Shown here piece after piece: positions 34,406-43,046 of a stretch of 64,000 nucleotides of DNA; within the stretch, counting starts at the first letter, position 1, and each line of letters begins with the position of its first letter. The notes under the pieces were generated by a model. The model did not search any database and was not told the DNA's origin. It was given only the letters and a program-made list of their open reading frames with translations. The position numbers and the translations under genes were made by a program. Origin of the DNA: an uncultured Collinsella sp. (lineage in GTDB: Bacteria; Actinomycetota; Coriobacteriia; Coriobacteriales; Coriobacteriaceae); contig CAAEMX010000013.1 of assembly GCA_900757185.1 (NCBI GenBank), positions 22,133 through 86,132 on the forward strand, given 5' to 3'.

Positions 34406-35140
34406 CTACTCGTGAACCGGGAACACGCTGGCGACGGAGTGAGTCTCCTCGTCGGTGCGCGGGTCGATGTACTTGGCAGCGTTCTCCCACTGACCATAGT
34501 GGCCCATAGCGCCAGCGATGGCCTCCTCGGGGGTCTTGCCGGCCTTGACGGCGTCGGTGAACTTACCGAGGTTCAGGAACTCGAACGCGATGATCTCGTT
34601 CTTGTCGTTGAGAGCCATGCGGGTGACGTAGCCCTGAGCGAGCTCGAGGTAACGAGCGCCCTTGGCCTTGGTGCCGAACATGGTGCCGACCTGAGAGCGA
34701 AGGCCCTTGCCGAGGTCGTCGAGGGAGGCGCCCACGGGCAGGCCGCCCTCGGAGAACGCGGTCTGGCTGCGGCCGTAAACGATCTGCAGGAAGATCTCGC
34801 GCATAGCAACGTTGATGGCGTCGCAGACGAGGTCGGTGTTGAGGGCCTCGAGGATGGTCTTACCGGGAAGGATCTCGGAAGCCATGGCGGCAGAGTGGGT
34901 CATGCCCGAGCAGCCGATGGTCTCAACGAGGGCCTCCTCGATGATGCCGTCCTTGACGTTCAGCGTGAGCTTGCAGGCGCCCTGCTGAGGTGCGCACCAA
35001 CCCACACCGTGCGTAAGACCGGAGATGTCGGAAATCTCCTTAGCCTGGACCCACTTGCCCTCCTCGGGGATGGGTGCGGGGCCGTGGTATGCACCCTTGG
35101 CAACGGGGCACATGTTCTCCACTTCCTGTGAGTACTGCAT
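34406..35140 (-). CDS. iron-sulfur cluster scaffold-like protein, partner of GGGtGRT
   Basis: A 244-residue protein with a NifU/IscU-like core. Cysteines occur in ENMCPVAKG (about residue 10), GVGWCAPQQGACKLTL (about 48-57) and ETIGCSGMTHSAAMASEILPGKT (about 73-95), the last resembling the GHGCAIS region of SufU. The later region carries a helical domain not seen in SufU. The ATG at 35140 follows GAGAGGAGA. It differs from the SufU of the suf operon 2 kb away, so the genome carries two scaffold types. Confidence 0.85.
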   Translation of the reverse strand: MQYSQEVENMCPVAKGAYHGPAPIPEEGKWVQAKEISDISGLTHGVGWCAPQQGACKLTLNVKDGIIEEALVETIGCSGMTHSAAMASEILPGKTILEALNTDLVCDAINVAMREIFLQIVYGRSQTAFSEGGLPVGASLDDLGKGLRSQVGTMFGTKAKGARYLELAQGYVTRMALNDKNEIIAFEFLNLGKFTDAVKAGKTPEEAIAGAMGHYGQWENAAKYIDPRTDEETHSVASVFPVHE

Positions 35141-35543
35141 GCCTCTCCTCTCTATCGTGTTGGCGTCCCGTCTGGGGGTCGTGGCTGGCGATTGCCGGGC
35201 GACCCTTCGAAAGGGACATGACATGCAGCCCCTATAATACCGCGAAATGCACGGAATATTCGGCGAACGGCTCAGTTTTCGTAGCGAGAAGCGCGGAACT
35301 TTCAATTGAAGCGTTTTAACTCTATGTTCTGTGGTCGCGAACTTCCGTAGAGGGGGTCCGTCTTGGGCAAGCTTTTGGTCAGCTCTTGTAAGCGTTGTAG
35401 GGGCTGACCTGTTGCAATGGTGCCGTTCGCCGTCCGTTTACTGCCTTTGGCCGCGCGAGTGTATTGTTTTGCGTGAATGTTTTGATGGCACGCTTCAATC
35501 GTGCTGTATTGGATGGCAAGCAGATCCCGGCGAAGGGAGCGCC
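35141..35543. other. intergenic region upstream of the second RAYT gene
   Basis: No gene is supported. A GGTCAGC / GCTGACC inverted repeat with a 20-base spacer lies at about 35377-35410. A TATTAT about 95 bp before the scaffold gene on the minus strand may be its -10 box. Otherwise nothing is seen. Confidence 0.4.
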
Positions 35544-36347
35544 ATGCAGCGCGTTTGGAGAACGGTTACCGGCTTTTACCATGTCTGTGCCCGCGGTATG
35601 GGCAAGCAGCTCATCTTTGAGGGCGATGAAGACCGGTGGGAGTTTTTGGAGCTGATGCGCGACTGCTGCCGCGAGGAGGGTGTGACGGTTATTGCCTGGT
35701 GCCTTATGGGCAATCACGTGCATTTGGTGCTTGCAGATTACGAGGACGCGATGAGCGCAGCCATGCACCGGCTGCTTTTGACGTACGCGCGGCGGTTCAA
35801 TAAACGCACGGGGCGCACAGGCCATCTGTTCCAGAACCGTTTTGACCGGCGCTCGCTCGATACCGACCGTTATCTAATGGCCGCCATTCGCTATGTTCAC
35901 GCTAATCCGCAGGAGGCGGGTATCGCCCTGATTGAGCGTTATCCCTGGAGCAGCTTTGCCGAGTATCTGCGAGCGTATGACAACGATACGACGAGGGGAT
36001 TTTCCGACCCTGCTTGCGTGCTTGAGCTTTTTGGTTCTGCCGAGGGCTTTATTGCCTATTCGCTTTCGACGCCCGACGGCAGTGAGCCAGCGCTGTGCGA
36101 TATGAAAGAGACGGAATGGGAACGCCACGCCTTTGCCGACAAGATGGCGAAGAGTCTCGGGGTTCCGCTCCGCGGGGTTAAAGCCGCACCGCCGGCGCGG
36201 CGCGATACCGTTATTGTTGGATTACACGATGCCGGTTTCACGGTGCGCCAGATTGAGCGCTATACCGGGATTGGCAAAAGTACCGTCTCTCGTATTGTGC
36301 GTGCCCGCGCGCGGACGGCGATGCGGACTGGCGGAAACGTGATGTAG
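35544..36347 (+). CDS. REP-associated tyrosine transposase (RAYT), second copy type
   Basis: A 267-residue Y1_Tnp HUH protein: HVH at residues 58-60 in WCLMGNHVHLVLAD, probable catalytic Tyr110 in RYLMAAIRYVHANP, and a clear C-terminal HTH (GFTVRQIERYTGIGKSTVSRIVRA). It is clearly different from the RAYT at 18675, so it is not a recent duplication. No flanking pair of palindromes as tidy as for the first RAYT is visible. The ATG follows GAAGGGAG. The target sequence is unknown. Confidence 0.9.
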   Translation: MQRVWRTVTGFYHVCARGMGKQLIFEGDEDRWEFLELMRDCCREEGVTVIAWCLMGNHVHLVLADYEDAMSAAMHRLLLTYARRFNKRTGRTGHLFQNRFDRRSLDTDRYLMAAIRYVHANPQEAGIALIERYPWSSFAEYLRAYDNDTTRGFSDPACVLELFGSAEGFIAYSLSTPDGSEPALCDMKETEWERHAFADKMAKSLGVPLRGVKAAPPARRDTVIVGLHDAGFTVRQIERYTGIGKSTVSRIVRARARTAMRTGGNVM

Positions 36348-36942
36348 GGTCGCCTGTACACCGCAGATGGGGTCGTCTATACGCCGCAACAAGCGTTCAA
36401 AAGCTTGGTGCGGTAACTGCACTTCTTAATATGCATAGAACAATCGCCATCTTGCATAAAATAAGGGCTCAGTCCGGGTTTGCCCGTGCCTACCCCCATC
36501 TGCGCCGTGCAAAAAACGGAGTTTTCAGCATCGCGGTGCTGCCACTACCGTCGCAATTTTGCAACATACGGGCCCCGAAGCTATTTATGCCTGCCGATGC
36601 GCTCCCGAAGCTCATGTTTGCGCCCCTGAGACCAAGATGCTTGTTCTAAAACGCACTATATATGCGCCTGGAGACGTTGATTAACGCTTTCGATGCGTAT
36701 ACACACAGCTTGGCGTGCTGAATACTCGCAAAAATGCACGCCGCTCCCTATGGGACCCGTCTGCAGCAGGCGCGAAGCGAATCGGAGCCCAGCTGGATGG
36801 GGCATGGGACGATGCTAGGCGTGCTCGTGGCCCTGCCGCAAGCCTTTGGTGCTGTGGAAAACGCCCGTGTTCGCGTCTGGCTGTGTGGTAAATGACAGAC
36901 GGGGTGCCGGACGCGCGGACTTTGTGCGTTCGCGCTCATTAG
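36348..36942. other. non-coding region with short repeats
   Basis: About 600 bp without a supported gene. Just after the RAYT stop, GGGTCGCCTGTACACCGC and GGGGTCGTCTATACGCCGC form an imperfect direct repeat 18-22 bp apart. The stretch 36470-36620 (CGTGCAAAAAACGGAG, CCGTCGCAATTTTGCAAC) looks like structured non-coding DNA, possibly a dispersed repeat. Short open frames here have no ribosome sites or family features. Confidence 0.4.
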
Positions 36943-36973
36943 AAAAAACAGAGCCGCCCGTATCGGGCGGCTC
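36943..36973 (-). terminator. suf operon terminator
   Basis: Minus-strand stem GAGCCGCCCG / CGGGCGGCTC with loop ATA and a TGTTTTTT tail, 33 bp after the sufU stop. Confidence 0.88.
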
Positions 36974-37005
36974 GGCAATCAAAAACCTTGGATTCGGGGC
37001 ATACG

Positions 37006-37440
37006 CTACTGGTTTGCTTGCCCCTCGAGCATGCCGTCGAGGGTGCGCCAGGCGAGCTCGGCGCATTTGACGCGGGCGGGCATGTGCGAGATGTCCTGGA
37101 GCTGGGCGGCCTCGTCCAGATCTTCCAGGTCCTCCTCGGAGAGCTGTTCGCCGCGGATCATGGCGAGGAAGAGCCCTGCCAAGCGACGCGCTTCCTCGAC
37201 CGTCTCGCCGGTGATGAGGTCGGCCATGATGTCGGCGCTGGCCTGACTGATGGCGCAGCCGTGGCCGGTAAAGGAGGCCTCCTCGATCACGCCGTTCTCG
37301 ACACGCAGCTGCAAGGTGAGCTCGTCTCCGCAGCTGGGGTTGATGCCGTTGTGCTCGTGCGTGGGGGCGTCCATCTCGTACTTGTAGTCGGGGTGCGAGT
37401 TGTGCTCCATAAATGTGGTGGAGGTGTACAGATTACCCAT
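37006..37440 (-). CDS. sufU: SUF Fe-S assembly protein SufU
   Basis: A 144-residue zinc-dependent sulfur-transfer partner of SufS. The three cysteine motifs are INPSCGDEL (about residue 37), FTGHGCAISQAS (about 62) and RVKCAELAW (about 125), with the Asp after the first Cys as in active SufU. Its ATGGGTAA start overlaps the sufS stop by 8 bases, indicating translational coupling. It is the last gene of sufC-B-D-S-U. Confidence 0.93.
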   Translation of the reverse strand: MGNLYTSTTFMEHNSHPDYKYEMDAPTHEHNGINPSCGDELTLQLRVENGVIEEASFTGHGCAISQASADIMADLITGETVEEARRLAGLFLAMIRGEQLSEEDLEDLDEAAQLQDISHMPARVKCAELAWRTLDGMLEGQANQ

Positions 37441-38758
37441 TGAACGTGCTCCAAACGTGATGCAGGCCGGCGATGAACTTGTCGATGTCGGCCTTGTCGT
37501 TGTAGAAGGCTACGCTGGCGCGGCAGCAGGCAAGGTTCTCGACGCCCAGCCAGGTGAGCAGCGGCTGCGCGCAGTGGTGACCGGCGCGGATGCAGACGCC
37601 GTCCATGTTCATGATGCTCGCGACATCGTGGGGGTGGATACCCTTGACGTTAAAGCTCACAACGCCGTGGTGGTTATCCCAATAGATGGAGCCGATGATC
37701 TGGACAAAGTCGAGCTGCATGAGTTCGCCCATCAGATAGTGGACTAGTGCCTGCTCGCGGGCCTGGATGTTCTCGTAACCCACCGTGTTAACCAGGTAGT
37801 CGAGTGCCGCACCCGTGGCGAAGATGCCGGCGGCGTCCTGCGTGCCGGCCTCGAATTTCTCGGGGACGGGCGCCCAGACGGCGTCCTGCTCGGTGACCGA
37901 GTCGATCATCTCGCCGCCGGTGAGCATGGGCGGCATGGCGTTGAGCAGGTCCATTTTGCCCCACAGCACGCCGATGCCCATGGGGCCCATGGCCTTGTGC
38001 GCGCTAAAGGCAAAGAAGTCGGCGCCCAGGTCGGCCACATCGACCGGCATGTGCGGCAGCGACTGCGCGCCGTCGACGACCAGGTAGCCGCCGTGCTTGT
38101 GCACGAGTTTGCCGAGGTTCTTGACCGGGTTCTCGACGCCCAGCACGTTGGAGACCTGTCCCACGGCTAGGATCTTGGTCTTGGGACCCACCTTGGCAAG
38201 AACCTCCTCGGTGGTGAGCTGGCCGGTCTTGGTGGGGTAGAGGTAGACGAGCTTGGCGCCGGTCTCGCGGCAGACCTGCTGCCACGGAATCAGGTTGGAG
38301 TGGTGCTCCATGATGGTGATGACGACCTCGTCGCCCGGTTCGAGCACTGTGGGCGCAAAGCTCTTAGCGACCAGGTTGAGCGACTCGCTCGTGTTGCGGG
38401 TGAAGACGACCTCGTTGGCCTGTGAGGCGCCGATGAGGTCAGCGATCTGCTGGCGGACCTTCGCGATGGCGTCGGTGGCCTCGACGGACAGCGAGTACAG
38501 GCCGCGCAGGGGGTTGGCGTTCATGCGCTGGTAGAAGTCGCGTTCGGCGTCGAGCACACGGGCAGGGCGCTGCGCGGTGGCGGCGCTATCGAGGAAAGCG
38601 ATCTCGGGGTGCTGCTGGAACAGCGGGAACTGGCCCTTGTAGGGGTTGGTCTCGATGTCCACGGTGGGCCAGCCGCGCGAAGCCTCGTCGCTGGCGTCGA
38701 GCTCCATAGGCTCCGGTGCGGTACAGGTGTCGCATTTAACGTGCTCGGTGTCAATCAT
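37433..38758 (-). CDS. sufS: cysteine desulfurase SufS
   Basis: A 441-residue PLP enzyme removing sulfur from cysteine for Fe-S assembly. PLP lysine is in FFAFSAHKAMGPMG, phosphate-binding histidine in TIMEHHSNLIPWQQ, and the persulfide cysteine in VCIRAGHHCAQPLL (group II type). An N-terminal extension of about 30 residues contains a CDTCT motif not needed for catalysis. The ATG overlaps the sufD stop (ATGA). Confidence 0.95.
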   Translation of the reverse strand: MIDTEHVKCDTCTAPEPMELDASDEASRGWPTVDIETNPYKGQFPLFQQHPEIAFLDSAATAQRPARVLDAERDFYQRMNANPLRGLYSLSVEATDAIAKVRQQIADLIGASQANEVVFTRNTSESLNLVAKSFAPTVLEPGDEVVITIMEHHSNLIPWQQVCRETGAKLVYLYPTKTGQLTTEEVLAKVGPKTKILAVGQVSNVLGVENPVKNLGKLVHKHGGYLVVDGAQSLPHMPVDVADLGADFFAFSAHKAMGPMGIGVLWGKMDLLNAMPPMLTGGEMIDSVTEQDAVWAPVPEKFEAGTQDAAGIFATGAALDYLVNTVGYENIQAREQALVHYLMGELMQLDFVQIIGSIYWDNHHGVVSFNVKGIHPHDVASIMNMDGVCIRAGHHCAQPLLTWLGVENLACCRASVAFYNDKADIDKFIAGLHHVWSTFNG

Positions 38759-40026
38759 GCGAGCTCCTCCTCAAAGTTGTCGATCAGGTTGTTGCCCAAG
38801 CGGACGACGGCGGCGCGGGTGCGCTCGTCGGTCGCGGAAAGCGCAGCGTCCTCCAGCTTGGCGCGGATGAACAGGTCCTCGGCGGCGTTTTGGTCAAGAC
38901 CGCGGCAGGCGAGATAGAACAGCTGCTCGTCGCGGACGTGACCGATGGTGGCGCCGTGGTTGCCGGCGACGTCGTCCTCGTCGCAGAGGATGACGGGGAC
39001 GGTCTTGTTGTCGACGCCCTTGTTGGCCAAAAGCACCGTTTCGCGCTCGGTGCCGGTTGCACCCTTGCAGCCGTGCACGAGGTCGATGGTGCCGCGGTAG
39101 ACCTTCTTGGACGTGCCGGTCAGCACGCCGTTGGCGTCGATCTCGCACTCGGTCTTGCGACCGCGGTGGCGCAGCTCGTAGTTAAAGTCGCGCACCTGCT
39201 CGCGGGCGCCCAGGTAATCGGTATCGATGGTGACCTTGGCGGTATCGCCCAGCAGGTCGCCGGCAAGGCCGGTGGCGCTGGCGCCAGCACCCAAGACGGT
39301 GTGCTGCACGTTGACGCGCGCGCCCTCGTCCAGGAACAGGCCGGTGTCGTCGAGCGCGATCCAGCTATCGTCGAGCGTCTGCGTGTAGGCCACGTTGACG
39401 GTGGCGTACTCGTGGGCGCACACGCGTAGCACGGAGCCCACGACGCCCTCGCCGGCAACGGGGGAGTCCAGGGCGATCTGCAGGTCGAGCGTCGACTGGG
39501 GACGGGCGACGACGTCGATGGCGGCGATGGCCGCGGCGGCATCGACACCGCTCACACGCACGGCAACCGTCGCGTGCTTGTATGCGGGCACATCGATGAC
39601 GACGCGCTTGGTGGCGTGCTCGGCCAAGTAGGCGTAGGCAGCCTCGCCCATGCCGGTTTCGAAGGCCTCAGCGGGGGAGAGCTCCTCCTCCAGCTTAATG
39701 GCACCGGCCTGGTAGACGGAGGTGGCGGGCACGTCGAGCTCGGTTTCGGGCGTGATGCGGGCGCGGTCGGCGGCGTCGCCGGGGGCGGAGGCGCGGCGCT
39801 CGGGGAAGCGCTCGGCCATGGCGTCCATGGCGGCGTCGAACGCGTCTGCCACGCCAGCAAACTGCTCTTCCAAGCCCTCGACCTCAACGGCCTCGGCGGG
39901 AGCGGCGGCAAGTTCGTCCGAAAGCTCGAGCTTGGTCTGGTTCATCTTGAGCCAGCCCCAAGTGGCGGCCGGCATAGCGTTGACCTGCTCGAGCGTGGTA
40001 GCAGCGGTGTTGGTTTCCTGTTTCAT
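38755..40026 (-). CDS. sufD: Fe-S assembly protein SufD
   Basis: A 423-residue SufBD-family protein. The conserved C-terminal beta-helix region includes GRKTECEIDANGVLTGTSKKVYRGTIDL and HGATIGHVRDEQLFYLACRGLDQNAAEDLFIRA. The N-terminal half is more variable and Ala-rich. SufB-SufC2-SufD is the scaffold complex on which the cluster is built. The start overlaps the sufB stop as TAATG. Confidence 0.93.
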   Translation of the reverse strand: MKQETNTAATTLEQVNAMPAATWGWLKMNQTKLELSDELAAAPAEAVEVEGLEEQFAGVADAFDAAMDAMAERFPERRASAPGDAADRARITPETELDVPATSVYQAGAIKLEEELSPAEAFETGMGEAAYAYLAEHATKRVVIDVPAYKHATVAVRVSGVDAAAAIAAIDVVARPQSTLDLQIALDSPVAGEGVVGSVLRVCAHEYATVNVAYTQTLDDSWIALDDTGLFLDEGARVNVQHTVLGAGASATGLAGDLLGDTAKVTIDTDYLGAREQVRDFNYELRHRGRKTECEIDANGVLTGTSKKVYRGTIDLVHGCKGATGTERETVLLANKGVDNKTVPVILCDEDDVAGNHGATIGHVRDEQLFYLACRGLDQNAAEDLFIRAKLEDAALSATDERTRAAVVRLGNNLIDNFEEELA

Positions 40027-41438
40027 TATCCGATCGCTCCTTCCATCTCGAGCTTGATCAGGTTGTTCATTTCGACGGCGTACTCCAGCGGCAGCTCCTT
40101 GGAGACCGGGTTGGCAAAGCCGTTGACGATCATGGTACGGGCTTCTTCCTCCGAGATACCGCGGCTCATCAGGTAGAACACCTTATCGTCGCCGATGCGG
40201 CCGATGGTGGCCTCGTGGCCGATGTCGACGTTCTTGGCGCGGATGTCCATGGCCGGAATAGTGTCGGAGCGGCTTTGGTCGTCGAGCATCAGCGACTGGC
40301 AGCTCACGGTTGCCTTGGAGCCCTCGGCCTTGGGTGTCGCCACAATAGAGCTGCGGAAGGTCTGAATGCCGCCACTCTTGGAGATGCCCTTGGTCTCGAC
40401 GGTTGCCGAGGTCTCGGGCGCGTTGAGCACGACCTTGCAGCCGGTATCGAGGTTCTGACCGGCGCCGGCAAAGGTGATGCCGGTAAAGCTCGACCGGGCG
40501 CGGCGGCCGTTGAGCACGCTCATGGGGTAGAGGTAGCCCACGTGGCTGCCGAAGGAGCCGCTGATCCACTCGATGTCGCCGTCCTCGTCCACGCGCGCAC
40601 GCTTGGTGTTGAGGTTGTACATGTTCTTGGACCAGTTCTCGATGGTCGAGTAGCGCAGGTGAGCACGCTTGCCCACAAAGAGCTCGACGGCGCCGGCGTG
40701 GAGGTTGGCCACGTTGTACTTGGGCGCGGAGCAACCCTCAATGAAGTGCAGGTCGGCATCGTCCTCGACGATGATGAGCGTGTGCTCAAACTGGCCGGCA
40801 CCCTTGGCGTTGAGGCGGAAGTAGCTCTGCAGCGGGAAGTCGAGCTTGGTGCCCTTGGGCACGTAGACAAACGAGCCGCCCGACCATACGGCGCCGTGCA
40901 GGGCCGCAAACTTGTGGTCGGTGGGCGGGATGAGCGTCATAAACTTCTCGTGGATGAGCGGCTCCCACTGCGGGTCGTGCAGGGCCTCCTCAATGCCGGA
41001 GTAGACGATACCCATCTTGGACGCGGTGTCCTGCATGTTGTGGTAAACGAGCTCGGAGTCGTACTGCGCGCCGACGCCCGCCAGGTAGCTGCGCTCGGCC
41101 TCGGGAATGCCCAGGCGCTCAAAGGTGTTCTTGATGTCGTCGGGCACCGACTCCCAGTCGTGCTTTTGGTCGGTGTTGGGCTTGACATAGGTGACGATGT
41201 TGTTCATGTCCAGGCCCTCGATGGAGGGGCCCCACGTCGGATCGGGGAAGCGGTTGAAGATCTTGAGGGACTTGAGGCGCAGGTCGAGCATCCACTGCGG
41301 CTCGTCCTTCTTGGCGCTGATCTCGCGCACGATGTCGGGCGTAATGCCGGCGTCGAGGCGCTCGAATCCCTCCTCGCCATAGGTGAAGTCGTAGAGGCTG
41401 CGGTCGATGTCCGCGACCTCGGTGCGGTTCTTGGTCAT
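40026..41438 (-). CDS. sufB: Fe-S assembly scaffold SufB
   Basis: A 470-residue SufB. Diagnostic stretches are the N-terminal EPQWMLDLRLKSLKIF, VWSGGSFVYVPKG, FIEGCSAPKYNVANLHAGAVELFV, RTMIV-type end and SRSDTIPAMDIRAKNVDIGHEATIGRIGDDKVFYLMSRG. It lies 12 bp after sufC. It acts with SufC and SufD in the cytoplasm. Confidence 0.96.
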   Translation of the reverse strand: MTKNRTEVADIDRSLYDFTYGEEGFERLDAGITPDIVREISAKKDEPQWMLDLRLKSLKIFNRFPDPTWGPSIEGLDMNNIVTYVKPNTDQKHDWESVPDDIKNTFERLGIPEAERSYLAGVGAQYDSELVYHNMQDTASKMGIVYSGIEEALHDPQWEPLIHEKFMTLIPPTDHKFAALHGAVWSGGSFVYVPKGTKLDFPLQSYFRLNAKGAGQFEHTLIIVEDDADLHFIEGCSAPKYNVANLHAGAVELFVGKRAHLRYSTIENWSKNMYNLNTKRARVDEDGDIEWISGSFGSHVGYLYPMSVLNGRRARSSFTGITFAGAGQNLDTGCKVVLNAPETSATVETKGISKSGGIQTFRSSIVATPKAEGSKATVSCQSLMLDDQSRSDTIPAMDIRAKNVDIGHEATIGRIGDDKVFYLMSRGISEEEARTMIVNGFANPVSKELPLEYAVEMNNLIKLEMEGAIG

Positions 41439-41450
41439 TGCGTCGCCCCT

Positions 41451-42251
41451 TTACGCCTGCTGCTCGGCAGCGGCGGACTCGGCCTGGGCGCGTTGCTCGG
41501 CGGCCTCGCGCTCGAAGGTTTCAAAGCCGTTCTTGTCGATCCAGGGGATGAGCGAGGCGTCGTCCTCGCGCACGATGTGGCCCTTGACCATAACGTGGAC
41601 GCGGTCGACATCCAGGTGTTCCAGGATGCGCGTGTTGTGCGTGATGATGAGCATGGAACCGTCGCAGCTCTTGCGGTAGGCGTCCATGCCGTGGCTGACG
41701 GTGGAAAGCGCGTCGACGTCCAGGCCCGAGTCGGTCTCGTCGAGGATGGCGAGCTTGGGCTGCAGCAGCAGGAGCTGGAGCATCTCGACCTTCTTCTTCT
41801 CGCCGCCCGAGAAGCCCACGCCCAGCTCGCGGTTGAGGTAGGCGGTGTCCATGTTGAGCTCGGCCGCGAGCTCCTTGACGCGACGGCGGAACTCCTTGCC
41901 CTTCATCTCCAGGCCGGGGCGGCCGGCGATGCCGGCGCGCAAAAAGCTCGACAGCGGCACGCCCGGGATTTCGACCGGGGCCTGGAAGCTCAGGAACAGG
42001 CCGGCGCGCGAGCGCTTGTCGGTGGTGAGCTCGGTGATATCTTGGCCGTCAAAGACGATACGGCCGTCGTTGACCGTGTAGACGGGGTCGCCCATGACCA
42101 GGTGGCCGAGGGTGGACTTGCCGGCGCCGTTGGGTCCCATCAGCACGTGGGTCTCGCCGGCGGCGACGTTGAGGTTGACGTTGTGAAGGATGGTCTTCTC
42201 GTCCACGGAGGCGGTCAGACCTTCGATGGAAAGCAGCGGATTTGCGCTCAT
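41451..42251 (-). CDS. sufC: Fe-S assembly ATPase SufC
   Basis: A 266-residue ABC-type ATPase: Walker A MGPNGAGKSTLGHLVMG (about residues 38-54), Q loop, the SufC-style signature VGFSGGEKKKVEMLQLLLLQPKLAILDETDSGLDVDAL, and the switch His in IITHNTRILEH. Its ATP cycle drives SufBD rearrangement. The ATG at 42251 follows GAGGGAC. First gene of the operon, 224 bp from the divergent regulator. Confidence 0.96.
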   Translation of the reverse strand: MSANPLLSIEGLTASVDEKTILHNVNLNVAAGETHVLMGPNGAGKSTLGHLVMGDPVYTVNDGRIVFDGQDITELTTDKRSRAGLFLSFQAPVEIPGVPLSSFLRAGIAGRPGLEMKGKEFRRRVKELAAELNMDTAYLNRELGVGFSGGEKKKVEMLQLLLLQPKLAILDETDSGLDVDALSTVSHGMDAYRKSCDGSMLIITHNTRILEHLDVDRVHVMVKGHIVREDDASLIPWIDKNGFETFEREAAEQRAQAESAAAEQQA

Positions 42252-42380
42252 ACTGTCCCTCTCTGTATATGGTGTACTCATAGGTGTACTAAACCCTAGG
42301 AATCTTCTCGGAATAAAGTTACTATGGGTTCGGCGTTAGTCAAGGGAAAACCCGACTAATCCACTCGACTTTTCTAGATG

Positions 42381-42411
42381 TGGGACAAAATAACCTGTTG
42401 TGTTTGTCCCA
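42381..42411. promoter_or_regulatory. operator 1 of the suf/Rrf2 control region
   Basis: TGGGACAAA-N13-TTTGTCCCA, a perfect 9+9 inverted repeat of 31 bp, with internal AACCTG shared with operator 2. It lies between sufC and the Rrf2-type gene. Confidence 0.75.
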
Positions 42412-42424
42412 CTTACTTAAGATT

Positions 42425-42455
42425 TGGGACAAACTAACCTGGTTATGTTGTCCCA
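42425..42455. promoter_or_regulatory. operator 2 of the suf/Rrf2 control region
   Basis: TGGGACAA-N15-TTGTCCCA, also 31 bp, centred 44 bp (about four helix turns) from operator 1 and 21 bp before the regulator ATG. Confidence 0.75.
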
Positions 42456-42475
42456 GATGCGATGGGAGGGTAGGT

Positions 42476-42907
42476 ATGCTCATTTCTTCCAAGGGCCGCT
42501 ATGCCCTCCGGCTGATGATCTATATCGCGGCGCTCGGTGACGCCGAGGGCAAGATTGCTCTGCGCGAGGTTGCCGACCGCGAGCGCATTTCGCAGAAGTA
42601 TCTGGAACAGTTGGTTCGTCCACTTATGAAGGCTGGCCTGCTTAAGAGTGTGCGCGGCAAGGGCGGTGGCTACATGATGGCCAAGGACCCGGCCGAGGTG
42701 CGTGCTGGCGACATCCTGCGCGCTGTCGAGGGCAGCACGGCACCCGTGGCGTGCGACGGCATCGACAACAGCTGCACCCGCAGCGATCTTTGCTCGACCG
42801 TCAAGTTCTGGCGCGGTCTGGACGACGTGATCGAAAAGTACGTCGACGGCGTAACACTGGCCGACCTGGCCGCCGTTCCTGAAATTAACTTTGACATTAA
42901 GCTGTAG
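42476..42907 (+). CDS. Rrf2/IscR-type Fe-S regulator of the suf operon
   Basis: A 143-residue Rrf2-family winged-helix protein (MLISSKGRYALRLMIYIA start, recognition helix in ISQKYLEQLVRPLMKAGLLKSVRGKGGGY). Three cysteines in CDGIDNSCTRSDLC (about residues 90-103) are placed like the 2Fe-2S ligands of IscR. Divergence from suf and twin operators suggest cluster-sensing repression of both directions. The ATG at 42476 follows GGGAGGG. Confidence 0.92.
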   Translation: MLISSKGRYALRLMIYIAALGDAEGKIALREVADRERISQKYLEQLVRPLMKAGLLKSVRGKGGGYMMAKDPAEVRAGDILRAVEGSTAPVACDGIDNSCTRSDLCSTVKFWRGLDDVIEKYVDGVTLADLAAVPEINFDIKL

Positions 42908-43046
42908 CCCGGGCGCAATTCCTTAAGATTTCGCGGAGGGTTGTTGCCGTTTACCGAGGGGTTGTTGTGCAACAACGGGCGAGCTGCAATACTTATTTTT
43001 ATCTTTGCAAACTGCACTTTAACTACACCAATGCAGGGAGGATCTT

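Noticed and set aside
33212..35131. 639-codon plus-strand frame opposite GGGtGRT and the scaffold gene
   Set aside because: Crosses the operon terminator and intergenic region; pure shadow.
36431..36649. Small frame after the second RAYT
   Set aside because: No ribosome site and no recognisable product; region looks like non-coding repeat DNA.
40215..42299. 694-codon plus-strand frame across sufB and sufC
   Set aside because: Antisense to two certain genes and without recognisable motifs.
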